A DNA stretch of 32,369 bases, from positions 1 through 32,369 of the forward strand of contig JAJTGG010000013.1 in the NCBI GenBank assembly GCA_021299355.1, read 5' to 3'. Under the pieces are notes generated by a model. It made no database searches and had not been told where the DNA came from. It saw nothing but the letters and a program-made list of their open reading frames with translations. This stretch comes from Lysobacteraceae bacterium. Its GTDB lineage: Bacteria; Pseudomonadota; Gammaproteobacteria; Xanthomonadales; Xanthomonadaceae. How positions within the stretch are numbered: the first letter of the stretch is position 1; the number at the start of each line of letters is the position of its first letter. Below are positions 16,822 through 24,814 of this stretch, piece by piece. Position numbers and translations under genes: made by a program.

Positions 16822-17852
16822 CGACCGACAGCCGCTCCCATCTGCCTGATTTCTGCCGTCTGCCGCGCATCGCGGCGGTCTGCGGCATCACCCAGCTGGC
16901 GGTGATCCTGCTGTTTCTGTCCCCGTTGGGGGTTTATCCGGCCAGCTTGACCAGCTTTCTGGCGGCGTCCGCATTCGCACAGTGGCTGGCGCTGGCCTCG
17001 GCACTGCTGCTGTGCAAAGCCGGTCCGGTATTGTCGCACTTCAGTTCACCGCTGTCGTACGCGCTGGCGGCCACGCTCAGTGGCATGCTCTCGGCGCTGG
17101 CGGCCTGGCTGGTGTATGTCCTCGACCGCGAGTTTCAGTACCGCGCGCTGCAGCATCTGCATCCGGCGCAGTTCTGTTTAGGTACCGCGTTGATGATGGC
17201 GCTGCTCTCGGCGGTGATGCTGCGCTATTTCTATGTGCGCGACCAGTGGCGCGACCAGGTCCGTGCCAATGCCAAAGCCTCGCTGCAGGCCCTGCAGGCG
17301 CGCATCAATCCACACTTTCTGTTCAACTCGATGAACACCATCGCCGCATTGGTGCGGCGCGATCCGCACACCGCGGAATCGGCTATCGAAGATCTGTCCG
17401 ACCTGTTTCGCGCAGCACTCGGTGATGAAAATGCCGAAGCTACCTTGGCCGAGGAACTGCAGATTGCACGGCAATATCTGGCTATTGAGCAACTGCGGCT
17501 CGGCACACGCCTGCGCCTTGACTGGCAATTGGCTGCCGATCTTCCGATGCAAATTCGCATGCCACGCCTGACCCTGCAACCGCTTTTCGAGAATGCGGTC
17601 ATCCACGGCATTGCCGGCCTGCCGGAAGGCGGCGAGATCGAGGTCGTGGCGAAGGCTGCCGATGGCCGCGTGCAATTGACCATCAGCAACCCGTTGCCGC
17701 CCGGCAATCCGACGGTCGGCCATGGCCATGCCCTCGACTCCATCCGCCGTCGTCTGGCGCTGTATTACGGCGCACCTGCCAGCCTGACCGAAACTACCGA
17801 TAACGGCCGCTTCAGTATCCAGCTTGGAATTCCGAATGAACCGGCCGCTTGA
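16818..17852 (+). CDS. algZ: LytS/AlgZ-type sensor histidine kinase
   Basis: A 344-residue inner-membrane kinase. Four hydrophobic segments in about residues 18-145 form the sensor part. The His_kinase (PF06580) domain follows with the phospho-acceptor in RINPHFLFNSMNTI (His166), and a C-terminal ATP-binding region contains LQPLFENAVIHGI and GHGHALDSIRRRL. This is the AlgZ/FimS architecture, which in Pseudomonas works with AlgR in twitching motility, alginate and virulence control. The ATG overlaps the esterase stop by 4 nt, and the 3' end overlaps the response regulator by 17 nt. The name rests on family plus the algR-hemC neighbourhood. Confidence 0.88.
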   Translation: MTTDSRSHLPDFCRLPRIAAVCGITQLAVILLFLSPLGVYPASLTSFLAASAFAQWLALASALLLCKAGPVLSHFSSPLSYALAATLSGMLSALAAWLVYVLDREFQYRALQHLHPAQFCLGTALMMALLSAVMLRYFYVRDQWRDQVRANAKASLQALQARINPHFLFNSMNTIAALVRRDPHTAESAIEDLSDLFRAALGDENAEATLAEELQIARQYLAIEQLRLGTRLRLDWQLAADLPMQIRMPRLTLQPLFENAVIHGIAGLPEGGEIEVVAKAADGRVQLTISNPLPPGNPTVGHGHALDSIRRRLALYYGAPASLTETTDNGRFSIQLGIPNEPAA

Positions 17853-18558
17853 TATCGTCGTGGTCGATGATGAACCCTTGGCGGCCGAGCGTCTGGCCGG
17901 CTTTCTGGCCGACATGCCGGACTGCCGCGTGCAGGCACTCGCCGTCAATGCCGTGCAGGCCTTCCAGATTGCGCAGACGCAGACGCCGGAGCTGATGCTG
18001 CTCGACATCGCCATGCCGGGGGAATCCGGGCTGGATCTGGCCAAGCGCCTGCAGCAATTGCCGAATCCGCCGCTGGTGGTGTTCTGCACGGCTTTCGATC
18101 AGCATGCCGTGGCGGCGTTCGAAGCCCAGGCCGTGGATTACCTGCTCAAACCGGTCCGCCGCGAACGCCTGCGCGAAAGCATCGAGCGCGTCATCCGCCT
18201 GAAGCGCACGTCGGCCGCCGATGATGGCAGGGATTTCGTAGCCGCCTCGTTCGGCGGCATCATCCGCCGCATTGCATTGGCCGACATCCATTACCTGCAT
18301 GCCGATGATAAATACACCATCGTGCATCACCGTGGCGGCGAGCACGTGCTCGACCAGTCGCTCAAGGATCTGGAACAGCAGCATCCGATGCGCTTGCTGC
18401 GCATCCACCGAAACTGCCTGGTCAACCGCGCACAGCTGGCCGAACTGCACCGTGACGGCGACGGCCGGATCTGGGCGCATCTCAAGGACAGCCCGACGCC
18501 GCTCGAAGTCAGCCGGCGCTGTGCCGGCGAACTGAAGGACTGGTTCAAGGGAAATTGA
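17836..18558 (+). CDS. algR: LytTR response regulator AlgR
   Basis: A 240-residue two-domain regulator. The receiver domain begins [15 protein letters not shown], has the phosphorylated Asp57 in [13 protein letters not shown], and ends with [14 protein letters not shown]. The LytTR DNA-binding domain occupies about residues 135-240 ([38 protein letters not shown]). The ATG at 17836 is preferred over an in-frame TTG at 17824 because it begins right before the first receiver strand and follows TTGGAA. It overlaps the kinase gene by 17 nt, and hemC follows 34 nt downstream, the same order as in Pseudomonas algZ-algR-hemC. Confidence 0.93.
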   Translation: MNRPLDIVVVDDEPLAAERLAGFLADMPDCRVQALAVNAVQAFQIAQTQTPELMLLDIAMPGESGLDLAKRLQQLPNPPLVVFCTAFDQHAVAAFEAQAVDYLLKPVRRERLRESIERVIRLKRTSAADDGRDFVAASFGGIIRRIALADIHYLHADDKYTIVHHRGGEHVLDQSLKDLEQQHPMRLLRIHRNCLVNRAQLAELHRDGDGRIWAHLKDSPTPLEVSRRCAGELKDWFKGN

Positions 18559-18580
18559 TGCGTGGCTGCGCCGGCAATGC

Positions 18581-18586
18581 GATAAT
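18581..18586 (+). promoter_or_regulatory. Possible -10 box directly before hemC
   Basis: GATAAT (5 of 6 matches) lies 6 nt before the hemC ATG in the 34-nt gap after algR. Nothing resembling a Shine-Dalgarno separates them, so a hemC-specific transcript would be leaderless. The nearest -35 candidate (TTGATG, 18555-18560) is 20 bp away. Confidence 0.35.
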
Positions 18587-18592
18587 GGCCCG

Positions 18593-19504
18593 ATGAAAAC
18601 GCTCCGACTGGCCACCCGTGAAAGTACGCTCGCGCTCTGGCAGACCGACCATGTCGCCGGCCTGCTGCGCGCCGCCCATCCCGGGCTGCAGATTGAACTG
18701 GTGCCGATGACCACCCGCGGTGACCAGATTCTCGATGTGTCATTGTCGAAAATCGGTGGCAAGGGCCTGTTCCTGAAAGAGCTGGAAGTGGCCATGCTGG
18801 AAGGCCACGCCGACGCCGCCGTGCACTCCCTGAAGGATGTGCCGATGCAGCTCGAACCGGAGTTTTCCCTGGCCGCGGTGCTTGCGCGTGACAATCCCTT
18901 CGATGCCTTCATTTCGGAACATTTCGCGGCCATGGCCGAGTTGCCAATCGGCGCCGTGGTCGGCACCTCTTCGCAGCGCCGGCAGGTGCAGCTGAAACAG
19001 CGGCGCCCGGATCTTCAGGTGCGCGATCTGCGCGGCAACATCAATACCCGTCTGGCCAAATGCGCGGCCGGCGATTACGACGCCATCATCCTGGCCTGCG
19101 CCGGGCTTGAGCGGCTCGGTCTGCATTCTCAAATTCGTTCGCAATTGGCGCCGCCGCAATGGTGGCCGGCGGTGGCGCAGGGCGCCATCGCCGTGGAGTG
19201 CCGCAGCGATGATCCGGACACCGCCGCCCTGTTCGCCGCACTCAATCATCGCCCGACCGAATTACGCGTGCGTGCCGAGCGCGCCATGAATCTGGCGCTG
19301 CATGGATCCTGCCACGTGCCGGTGGCTGGCTATGCCGAATTGCAGGGTGAACGCCTTCAGCTCAGCGGATGGGTCGGCGATGCTGAAAATATCCGCTCCA
19401 TCGCTGCTTCGGCCGAAGGCGATGCCGCGGATCCCGAAGCGCTCGGTCGTGCGGTGGCGGAAAAACTGTTCGTACAGGGCGCGGCGGAGTTGCTTCGTTT
19501 TTAA
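18593..19504 (+). CDS. hemC: Hydroxymethylbilane synthase (porphobilinogen deaminase)
   Basis: A 303-residue cytoplasmic tetrapyrrole-synthesis enzyme that joins four porphobilinogen units into hydroxymethylbilane. Signatures are [14 protein letters not shown] at the N-terminus, [33 protein letters not shown], and the cofactor-attachment block [13 protein letters not shown], in which Cys240 would carry the dipyrromethane cofactor. The length is normal. In Pseudomonas hemD follows hemC; here hemD is absent and a convergent minus-strand operon starts 24 nt later. A short hairpin without T-run (CCGGC at 19514-19518, GCCGG at 19524-19528) fills the junction. Confidence 0.97.
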   Translation: MKTLRLATRESTLALWQTDHVAGLLRAAHPGLQIELVPMTTRGDQILDVSLSKIGGKGLFLKELEVAMLEGHADAAVHSLKDVPMQLEPEFSLAAVLARDNPFDAFISEHFAAMAELPIGAVVGTSSQRRQVQLKQRRPDLQVRDLRGNINTRLAKCAAGDYDAIILACAGLERLGLHSQIRSQLAPPQWWPAVAQGAIAVECRSDDPDTAALFAALNHRPTELRVRAERAMNLALHGSCHVPVAGYAELQGERLQLSGWVGDAENIRSIAASAEGDAADPEALGRAVAEKLFVQGAAELLRF

Positions 19505-19528
19505 ACGCTCCGTCCGGCATCACGCCGG

Positions 19529-20419
19529 TCAGTAATACAGACTCACCACATGTTTCGCCTCGGCGAAGAACAGCCAACGCCCGATGAACACGCCGAGCAT
19601 GCCAGATATCGCGGCGATGCTATAGAGCCAGGGCAGATTCAGCGTCCATGCGCCGAGACAGGCGATCAGCGGAAGAGCGAAACCGAACCCTCGGCAGCAT
19701 TCGCGAAAAACCGCGCTGTGCTTGCGGGCCAGCACGTGCACCATTTCCCGGGTGATGTAATTCGCTTCGGTATGCGGATGTTCGAACACACGCACGCTGC
19801 GTTCCTGCGGCAGTCCCAGCGCGCTGCTACGCGACACTGCCAGCGGAAGGTCGTTGTTGCGCCAGTAGCGGGTCATCAGCCAGAGAATCAGCATCGCGAA
19901 AACCGCCAGTACCGGCGCGAAGGTCCAGATGGCGTAGATGCTGGCCAGCCACAGGCCGCCGGTATAGATGCTGCTCATCAGATAAATCGGAACCACGGTC
20001 ACATGCTGCCATGCGGGTACCGTGTTCAGGCTCCGGTAGATCATCACGGTGCAGACCACGGTGGCCATGCTAAGCGTCATCAATAATACGGCTAGGATTT
20101 TCTGCACTGGGCCATGCATCGGAAAAAACAGCAGTGCCGCCGCTGGCAGGTAACACAGCACGGCCAGCACACCCTCGCGTGACAGCCAGGAACTGCGCCA
20201 CTGCGAGAACGCCCGCCAGGCGCGTTCGCGCCGGCCCAGATGCAGGGTCGAGCTGAGCAATCCGGCGGTCACGAACAGGGCACCCATGCCGAGCGTAACG
20301 TAATCACGGATGCCGAAATCGCGGTCGTGCCCCAACAGGGAGGCGCCGAACCAGAACCACAGGCCGTAACCGGTGCCCGACAGCGTGCTGAAGAAAATGA
20401 CGGACAGGGCAGGATGCAT
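19529..20419 (-). CDS. soeC: Membrane anchor subunit, SoeC/DmsC family
   Basis: A 296-residue polytopic inner-membrane protein with about eight hydrophobic segments. The family block SSTLHLGRRERAWRAFSQWR followed by SSWLSREG is clear. Such subunits anchor a molybdopterin enzyme and its ferredoxin subunit to the membrane and exchange electrons with quinone. It is the last gene of the tauE-soeA-soeB-soeC cluster; its ATG overlaps the soeB stop by 1 nt (TGATG). The choice of SoeC over DmsC rests on the catalytic subunit lacking a Tat signal and on the sulfite-exporter neighbour. Confidence 0.82.
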   Translation of the reverse strand: MHPALSVIFFSTLSGTGYGLWFWFGASLLGHDRDFGIRDYVTLGMGALFVTAGLLSSTLHLGRRERAWRAFSQWRSSWLSREGVLAVLCYLPAAALLFFPMHGPVQKILAVLLMTLSMATVVCTVMIYRSLNTVPAWQHVTVVPIYLMSSIYTGGLWLASIYAIWTFAPVLAVFAMLILWLMTRYWRNNDLPLAVSRSSALGLPQERSVRVFEHPHTEANYITREMVHVLARKHSAVFRECCRGFGFALPLIACLGAWTLNLPWLYSIAAISGMLGVFIGRWLFFAEAKHVVSLYY

Positions 20420-21156
20420 CAGCGACTCAGGATTTTGTCGAGCCAGCGCAGGGCGCTGGGCAGTTGGGCGGGATCGAGACGTTCGGTTACCGACTCGGTG
20501 CAGACCGGCTGTTTGCTGCGCGCCGGCAGATAGCGGTTGACCGGCTGGTAGCCGAGCTCCGGCATCAAGGCCATGCCGCCGCGCTCGCGCGAACGGACCG
20601 AGACTTCGGAATCCGGGTCATTGAAGTCGCCGAAGCCGCGGGCCCGTGTCGGGCAGGCCTGTACGCAGGCCGGTTGCCGTTGTGCCTCGGGAATGCTGTC
20701 GTTGTAGATGCGGTCGACGCACAGCGTGCATTTCTTCATGATGCCTTCGCTCGGCGAATATTCGCGAGCACCGTACGGACAGGCCCAGGAGCACAGCTTG
20801 CAGCCGATGCAGGTGTCCGGATTGATCAGCACGATGCCGTCTTCGGCGCGTTTGTAGCTGGCACCGGTCGGGCACACGCTGACGCAGGCCGGTGTTTCGC
20901 AATGCAGGCAGGAACGCGGGAAATGCAGGGTACTGGCGGGCTGGGCATCAAGCGCCTCCAGCTCGTAACTGTGCACGCGGTTGAACCAGACGCCATCCGG
21001 CGCTGCGCCGTAGGCATCACTGTCCGGCAGCGGCGCGGAAATGCCCTGGTCGTTCCATTCCTTGCAGGCCACCGCGCAGGCGTGGCAACCGACGCAGATG
21101 TCGAGATCGATCAGCAGACCGAGCTTCTTGCCGCCGGCGGCCGGCAATGCGGTCAT
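20419..21156 (-). CDS. soeB: Iron-sulfur electron-transfer subunit, SoeB/DmsB family
   Basis: A 245-residue ferredoxin-type subunit with four cysteine clusters for [4Fe-4S] centres: CVGCHACAVACKEWN, CLHCETPACVSVCPTG, CIGCKLCSWACPYGA, and the pair CTLC with PACVQACPT. It passes electrons between the molybdopterin subunit and the membrane anchor. The start is the ATG at 21156, which overlaps the soeA stop in an ATGA and begins just before the first cysteine motif; a frame open further upstream to 21828 is only read-through antisense to no known domain and is rejected. No export signal is present, so a cytoplasmic location is expected. Confidence 0.9.
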   Translation of the reverse strand: MTALPAAGGKKLGLLIDLDICVGCHACAVACKEWNDQGISAPLPDSDAYGAAPDGVWFNRVHSYELEALDAQPASTLHFPRSCLHCETPACVSVCPTGASYKRAEDGIVLINPDTCIGCKLCSWACPYGAREYSPSEGIMKKCTLCVDRIYNDSIPEAQRQPACVQACPTRARGFGDFNDPDSEVSVRSRERGGMALMPELGYQPVNRYLPARSKQPVCTESVTERLDPAQLPSALRWLDKILSR

Positions 21157-23924
21157 GCCGGCGCTCCCAGCGGCGTGAACTGCGGTGTACTGAATGATTG
21201 CGGTGCCACTTTGCGCAGCGCCACCCGCAGATCGAACCAGGCCGCCTGTCCGGTAATCGGATCGGCGTTGGCGTAATCGGCATTCGGAGTCAGATCGGAA
21301 ATCAGCGGGTTGAGCAGGAAGCCTTGGTTGCTTTCCGGCGCATCCGCCGAAAGGCCCCACGTGCGTTTGCGTTTGCCGAGCGCGTTCCAGGTCCACACCG
21401 TATCGGGCTGCACGTTGTTGGTCAGTTTCACCGGCACGGTGATGGCGCTCAGATGCGAACGCAGTTCCGCCCAGTCGCCATCGGCCAGGCCGTAACGCGC
21501 TGCGGTGTCGGGATGCAGGTAAAGAAAATTGCGCGCCATGATCTGCCGCAGCCAGGCGTTCTGCGATCCCCAGGCGTGATACATGAAGGGCGGACGCTGG
21601 GTCAGCGCATGCAGCGGGAATTCGGTGGAATCGGTCTGTGCGTGTTCGAACGGCGCATACCAGAAAGGCAAGGGATCGAAATAACGGCGCACGCGCTCGC
21701 GCTCGGCATCGGGCGGCTGCACCGTGCCGAAACCTTCGGCGGCAAGCCGGAATTTCTGCAGGGTTTCTGAGTACAGCTGCAGCACTACCGGTTCGGCGCT
21801 GGCGATGAAGCCCATTGCTTTCGCCCATTCCAGATAATCGCGGTTGGCCATTTTGAAATACCGTCCGGATTCCGGAACCGCGGCATGCCAGAAGCCGCCG
21901 TTGTCGATGTAGCGTTGCAGTTGTTCCGGATTCGGCGCGCCTTTGCCGTGGCTGTTGCCATCGCTGCCGCGCCAGCCGGCCAGCAGACCCACGCCCGGCG
22001 CACGCTCATGACGGACGATGTAATCGGCATAATCGCGGTACAGCGGCGCGCCATCGGCATGCACCAGACCGGGCAGGCCCAGACGCGCTCCCAGTTCGAT
22101 CAGTACCGATTGGAAACCGCGTACATCGCGGTCCGGCGGCAGCACCGGATGCCGTAGCGCATCGGAGGCGCCGTCGGCATCGGAAATCGGGCGGTCCAGC
22201 ATGCTGACCGCATCGAAGCGTTCCAAGTAGGTGGTGTCCGGCAGAATCAGGTCGGCATAAGCGCACATCTCGCTGGAATAGGCATCGGCGTAGATGATGT
22301 AGGGAATCCGGTAGTTGCCGCTATCGTCTTTGTCGGTCAGCCAGTGTAGGGTTTCATGCGTGTTCATCGCCGAATTCCAGCTCATGTTGGCCATGAACAT
22401 CATCAGCACATCAATTTTCCCATGCGCACCGGAATGCGCATTACGCAGCACGGTGTGCATCATGCCGTGCACGGCCAGCGGGTATTTCCAGGAGTAGGCT
22501 TCATCCACCCGCAGCGGCTGCCCGGCGGCATCCACCAGCAAGTCTTCCGGACCGTGGATAAAACCCAGCGGCATCGCATTCAGCCGGCCTTCTGTGTCGC
22601 GCGTTCGGCCCGGCCGGTTGGCCGGCGGAATCGGACGCGGAAACGGCGGTTGGTAACGGAATGAACCCGGGGCGTCGACCGCACCGAGCAGTAACTGCAG
22701 CAGATGCAGGGCGCGACAGGTCTGGAAGCCGTTGGCATGCGCACTGATACCGCGCATGGCATGCATGGCCACCGGCCGCATCGGCATTTCGGTATGGCGG
22801 TTGCCGTTGCTGTCGGTCCAGGCAATCGGCAGGCTGCGCTTGTGATCGAATGCGGTCTTGGCCAGTTCGGCGGCAAGGCGCCGGATGGTTGTTGCCGGTA
22901 CGCCACAGCTTTCGCTGGCCATTTCAGGCGAATAACCGTCACTGCCATAGCGCGCCAGCACAAGCTCGAACACCGGCTTGACCACGCGGCCATCGGCGAG
23001 CAGATGGGTGCCGTTGATGACCGGTGAGATGCCAGTGGCATCGGCTGGTGCTTCGGCGTTGGTATCCCGGTTCCAGCACAGAATGTGGCCCTCGGCGTCG
23101 CGCACAAACAGACCGTGTTCGGCGGTGCCTGGCGCTTCCACCACTAGATGATGGGCATTGCAGTAGCGCACCAGATAATCCAGATCAATCCGGCCATTGC
23201 GGATCAGCTCATGAATCAATGCCATCGCCAGCAGGCCGTCGGTGCCGGGCCGGATGCCGATCCATTCATCGGCAATGGCACCGTAGCCGGTGCGTACCGG
23301 ATTGATCGCGACCACTTTCGCGCCGCGCGATTTCAGGCGGCCCAGACCGAGTTTGATCGGGTTCGAATCGTGGTCTTCGGCCACGCCCCAGAGCATCAGG
23401 TAGTCGGTGTGTTCCCAATCCGGTTCGCCGAATTCCCAGAAGCTGCCGCCGAGCGTGTACAGACCGCCGGCCGCCATGTTGACCGAACAGAAGCCGCCAT
23501 GCGCGGCGTAGTTATATGTGCCGTATTGTTGCGCCCACCAGCCGGTCAGCGCCTGCGATTGGTCGCGCCCGGTGAAGAAGGCCAGACGGTTCGGATTGAC
23601 GCCGCGCGCCGCCGCCAGTTTTTCCGTAGCCAGCTGCAGGGCTTCATCCCATTCGATTTCTTCAAACCGGTTTTCACCGCGCTCGCCGACGCGCTTCATC
23701 GGCTTTTTCAGGCGCGCCGGAGAGTAATGCTGTTTGATGCCGGCCGAACCCTTGGCGCAGATCACGCCGCGGTTGACCGGATGATCGGGGTTGCCCTCGA
23801 TGTAGCGGACCTTGCCGTCCTTGAGATGGACCTGGATACCGCAACGGCAGGCACACATGTAGCAGGTGGTGCGTGCAATGCGGTCGCCGGGCGGATCGTT
23901 CAGGGCCAGTACGGGGTCGGTCAT
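21153..23924 (-). CDS. soeA: Molybdopterin oxidoreductase catalytic subunit, probable sulfite dehydrogenase (quinone) SoeA
   Basis: A 923-residue member of the DMSO-reductase/complex iron-sulfur molybdoenzyme family. The N-terminal [4Fe-4S] motif is TTCYMCACRCG (Cys21, Cys24, Cys28) with Cys56 in GVICAKGSAG. HGGFCSVNMAAGG (about residues 150-162) offers a Cys as the likely molybdenum ligand, as in the PsrA/PhsA/SoeA branch and unlike the Ser of DmsA. There is no twin-arginine signal, so the enzyme should be cytoplasmic, as SoeABC of Allochromatium is, where it oxidises sulfite to sulfate and feeds quinone. It is followed by soeB and soeC with overlaps and preceded 37 nt upstream by a TauE/SafE exporter. 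A polysulfide/thiosulfate or DMSO reductase is the main alternative. Confidence 0.82.
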   Translation of the reverse strand: MTDPVLALNDPPGDRIARTTCYMCACRCGIQVHLKDGKVRYIEGNPDHPVNRGVICAKGSAGIKQHYSPARLKKPMKRVGERGENRFEEIEWDEALQLATEKLAAARGVNPNRLAFFTGRDQSQALTGWWAQQYGTYNYAAHGGFCSVNMAAGGLYTLGGSFWEFGEPDWEHTDYLMLWGVAEDHDSNPIKLGLGRLKSRGAKVVAINPVRTGYGAIADEWIGIRPGTDGLLAMALIHELIRNGRIDLDYLVRYCNAHHLVVEAPGTAEHGLFVRDAEGHILCWNRDTNAEAPADATGISPVINGTHLLADGRVVKPVFELVLARYGSDGYSPEMASESCGVPATTIRRLAAELAKTAFDHKRSLPIAWTDSNGNRHTEMPMRPVAMHAMRGISAHANGFQTCRALHLLQLLLGAVDAPGSFRYQPPFPRPIPPANRPGRTRDTEGRLNAMPLGFIHGPEDLLVDAAGQPLRVDEAYSWKYPLAVHGMMHTVLRNAHSGAHGKIDVLMMFMANMSWNSAMNTHETLHWLTDKDDSGNYRIPYIIYADAYSSEMCAYADLILPDTTYLERFDAVSMLDRPISDADGASDALRHPVLPPDRDVRGFQSVLIELGARLGLPGLVHADGAPLYRDYADYIVRHERAPGVGLLAGWRGSDGNSHGKGAPNPEQLQRYIDNGGFWHAAVPESGRYFKMANRDYLEWAKAMGFIASAEPVVLQLYSETLQKFRLAAEGFGTVQPPDAERERVRRYFDPLPFWYAPFEHAQTDSTEFPLHALTQRPPFMYHAWGSQNAWLRQIMARNFLYLHPDTAARYGLADGDWAELRSHLSAITVPVKLTNNVQPDTVWTWNALGKRKRTWGLSADAPESNQGFLLNPLISDLTPNADYANADPITGQAAWFDLRVALRKVAPQSFSTPQFTPLGAPA

Positions 23925-23961
23925 ACCCTTATTGTGGCATAAACACCTATTGGGTTCGGCT

Positions 23962-24717
23962 TCAGCTGCCGAAGCTTTTCCAGAGCGTGCGCCCGCTGAC
24001 CACGATGATCAGCAGACCGACCACGGCCATCATCGGCCGGTGTGGAACGCGTTTGGCGATCAGGCCGGCCAGCGGTGCCGCGCAGACGCCGCCGAGGGCC
24101 AGCGCCAGGACGATTTCCCAGTGATCCAGACCGATGCTGGCAATGAATACCGCCGATGCGGTCAGGGTCACGAAGAACTCGACGGCATTGACCGTGCCGA
24201 TGGTATGACGCGTATGGTTTCCGCGTGCCAGCAGCGTCGAGGTCACGATCGGTCCCCAGCCGCCGCCGCCGATGGCATCGACTAGGCCACCGAAAAAGCC
24301 CAGCGGGCCAACGCGTTTTTCAACATGGATCGGGTTGATTTCCCGGAACGATTTCAGCAGGACATAGACGCCCATCAGCACCAGATAGCCGGCAATCCAG
24401 GGCTTGAGCATCTCGCCATCCAGTTCCGTCAGCACATAGGCGCCGATCCCGGCCCCGATCATGCCGGGAATGACCAGGCGCTTGAACAACGGGCTGTGCA
24501 CGTTACCGAAGCTGTGATGCGAGACCGCCGAAGCGCCGGTGGTGAATGTTTCAGCCATGTGCACGGTGGCGCTGGCCGCCACCGGCGGTACGCCAGCCGC
24601 CAGCAGAAACGAGGAAGCGGTCAGCCCGTAGGCCATACCCAGCGCACCGTCGATCATCTGCGCGCCGAAGCCGATCAGCACGAACAGCAGGAAGGTTTGA
24701 TCGATGAAATCGGGCAT
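23962..24717 (-). CDS. Sulfite exporter TauE/SafE family membrane protein
   Basis: A 251-residue protein with about eight membrane segments and the two-repeat layout of TauE/SafE anion exporters (GFGAQMIDGALGMAYGL in the first half, GGLVDAIGGGGWGPI in the second). The family exports sulfite, sulfoacetate or related anions, or in some cases other organic acids. The start is the ATG at 24717; the open frame extends to 24783 but the extra residues are hydrophilic and the annotated start leads straight into the first helix. It heads the minus-strand operon and would remove sulfite that SoeABC does not oxidise. A 6-bp inverted repeat (TTCGGC/GCCGAA, 23955-23973) spans its stop codon. Confidence 0.88.
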   Translation of the reverse strand: MPDFIDQTFLLFVLIGFGAQMIDGALGMAYGLTASSFLLAAGVPPVAASATVHMAETFTTGASAVSHHSFGNVHSPLFKRLVIPGMIGAGIGAYVLTELDGEMLKPWIAGYLVLMGVYVLLKSFREINPIHVEKRVGPLGFFGGLVDAIGGGGWGPIVTSTLLARGNHTRHTIGTVNAVEFFVTLTASAVFIASIGLDHWEIVLALALGGVCAAPLAGLIAKRVPHRPMMAVVGLLIIVVSGRTLWKSFGS

Positions 24718-24751
24718 GGCGGAGTCCGGATGGGTATCGGGGTGTGCCCGT

Positions 24752-24796
24752 GCCCGACAATTTACTCCGTTACCGCCCGACAAGGCAAATAACGGA
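24752..24796. promoter_or_regulatory. Candidate operator region between tauE-soeABC and the WYL regulator
   Basis: Two nested repeat patterns are visible. A perfect 9-bp direct repeat GCCCGACAA occurs at 24752-24760 and 24775-24783, 23 bp apart. A 7-bp inverted repeat TCCGTTA (24766-24772) and TAACGGA (24790-24796) is separated by 17 bp. Both lie in the 97-bp divergent spacer and overlap the presumed -35 (CCGACA, 24777-24782) of the WYL gene. This is where an autoregulated divergent repressor or activator would bind. Confidence 0.5.
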
Positions 24797-24800
24797 ATGC

Positions 24801-24806
24801 TATGAT
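24801..24806 (+). promoter_or_regulatory. Predicted -10 box of the WYL regulator gene
   Basis: TATGAT (5 of 6 matches) lies 8 nt before the ATG at 24815, with CCGACA 18 nt upstream as a partial -35. The mRNA would be leaderless or nearly so. Confidence 0.45.
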
Positions 24807-24814
24807 GTGATGGA

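Noticed and set aside
20419-21828. Longer 469-codon version of the iron-sulfur subunit
   Set aside because: The extra 224 codons lie inside soeA in another frame and show no domain; the ATG at 21156 gives the normal SoeB/DmsB length and an ATGA overlap.
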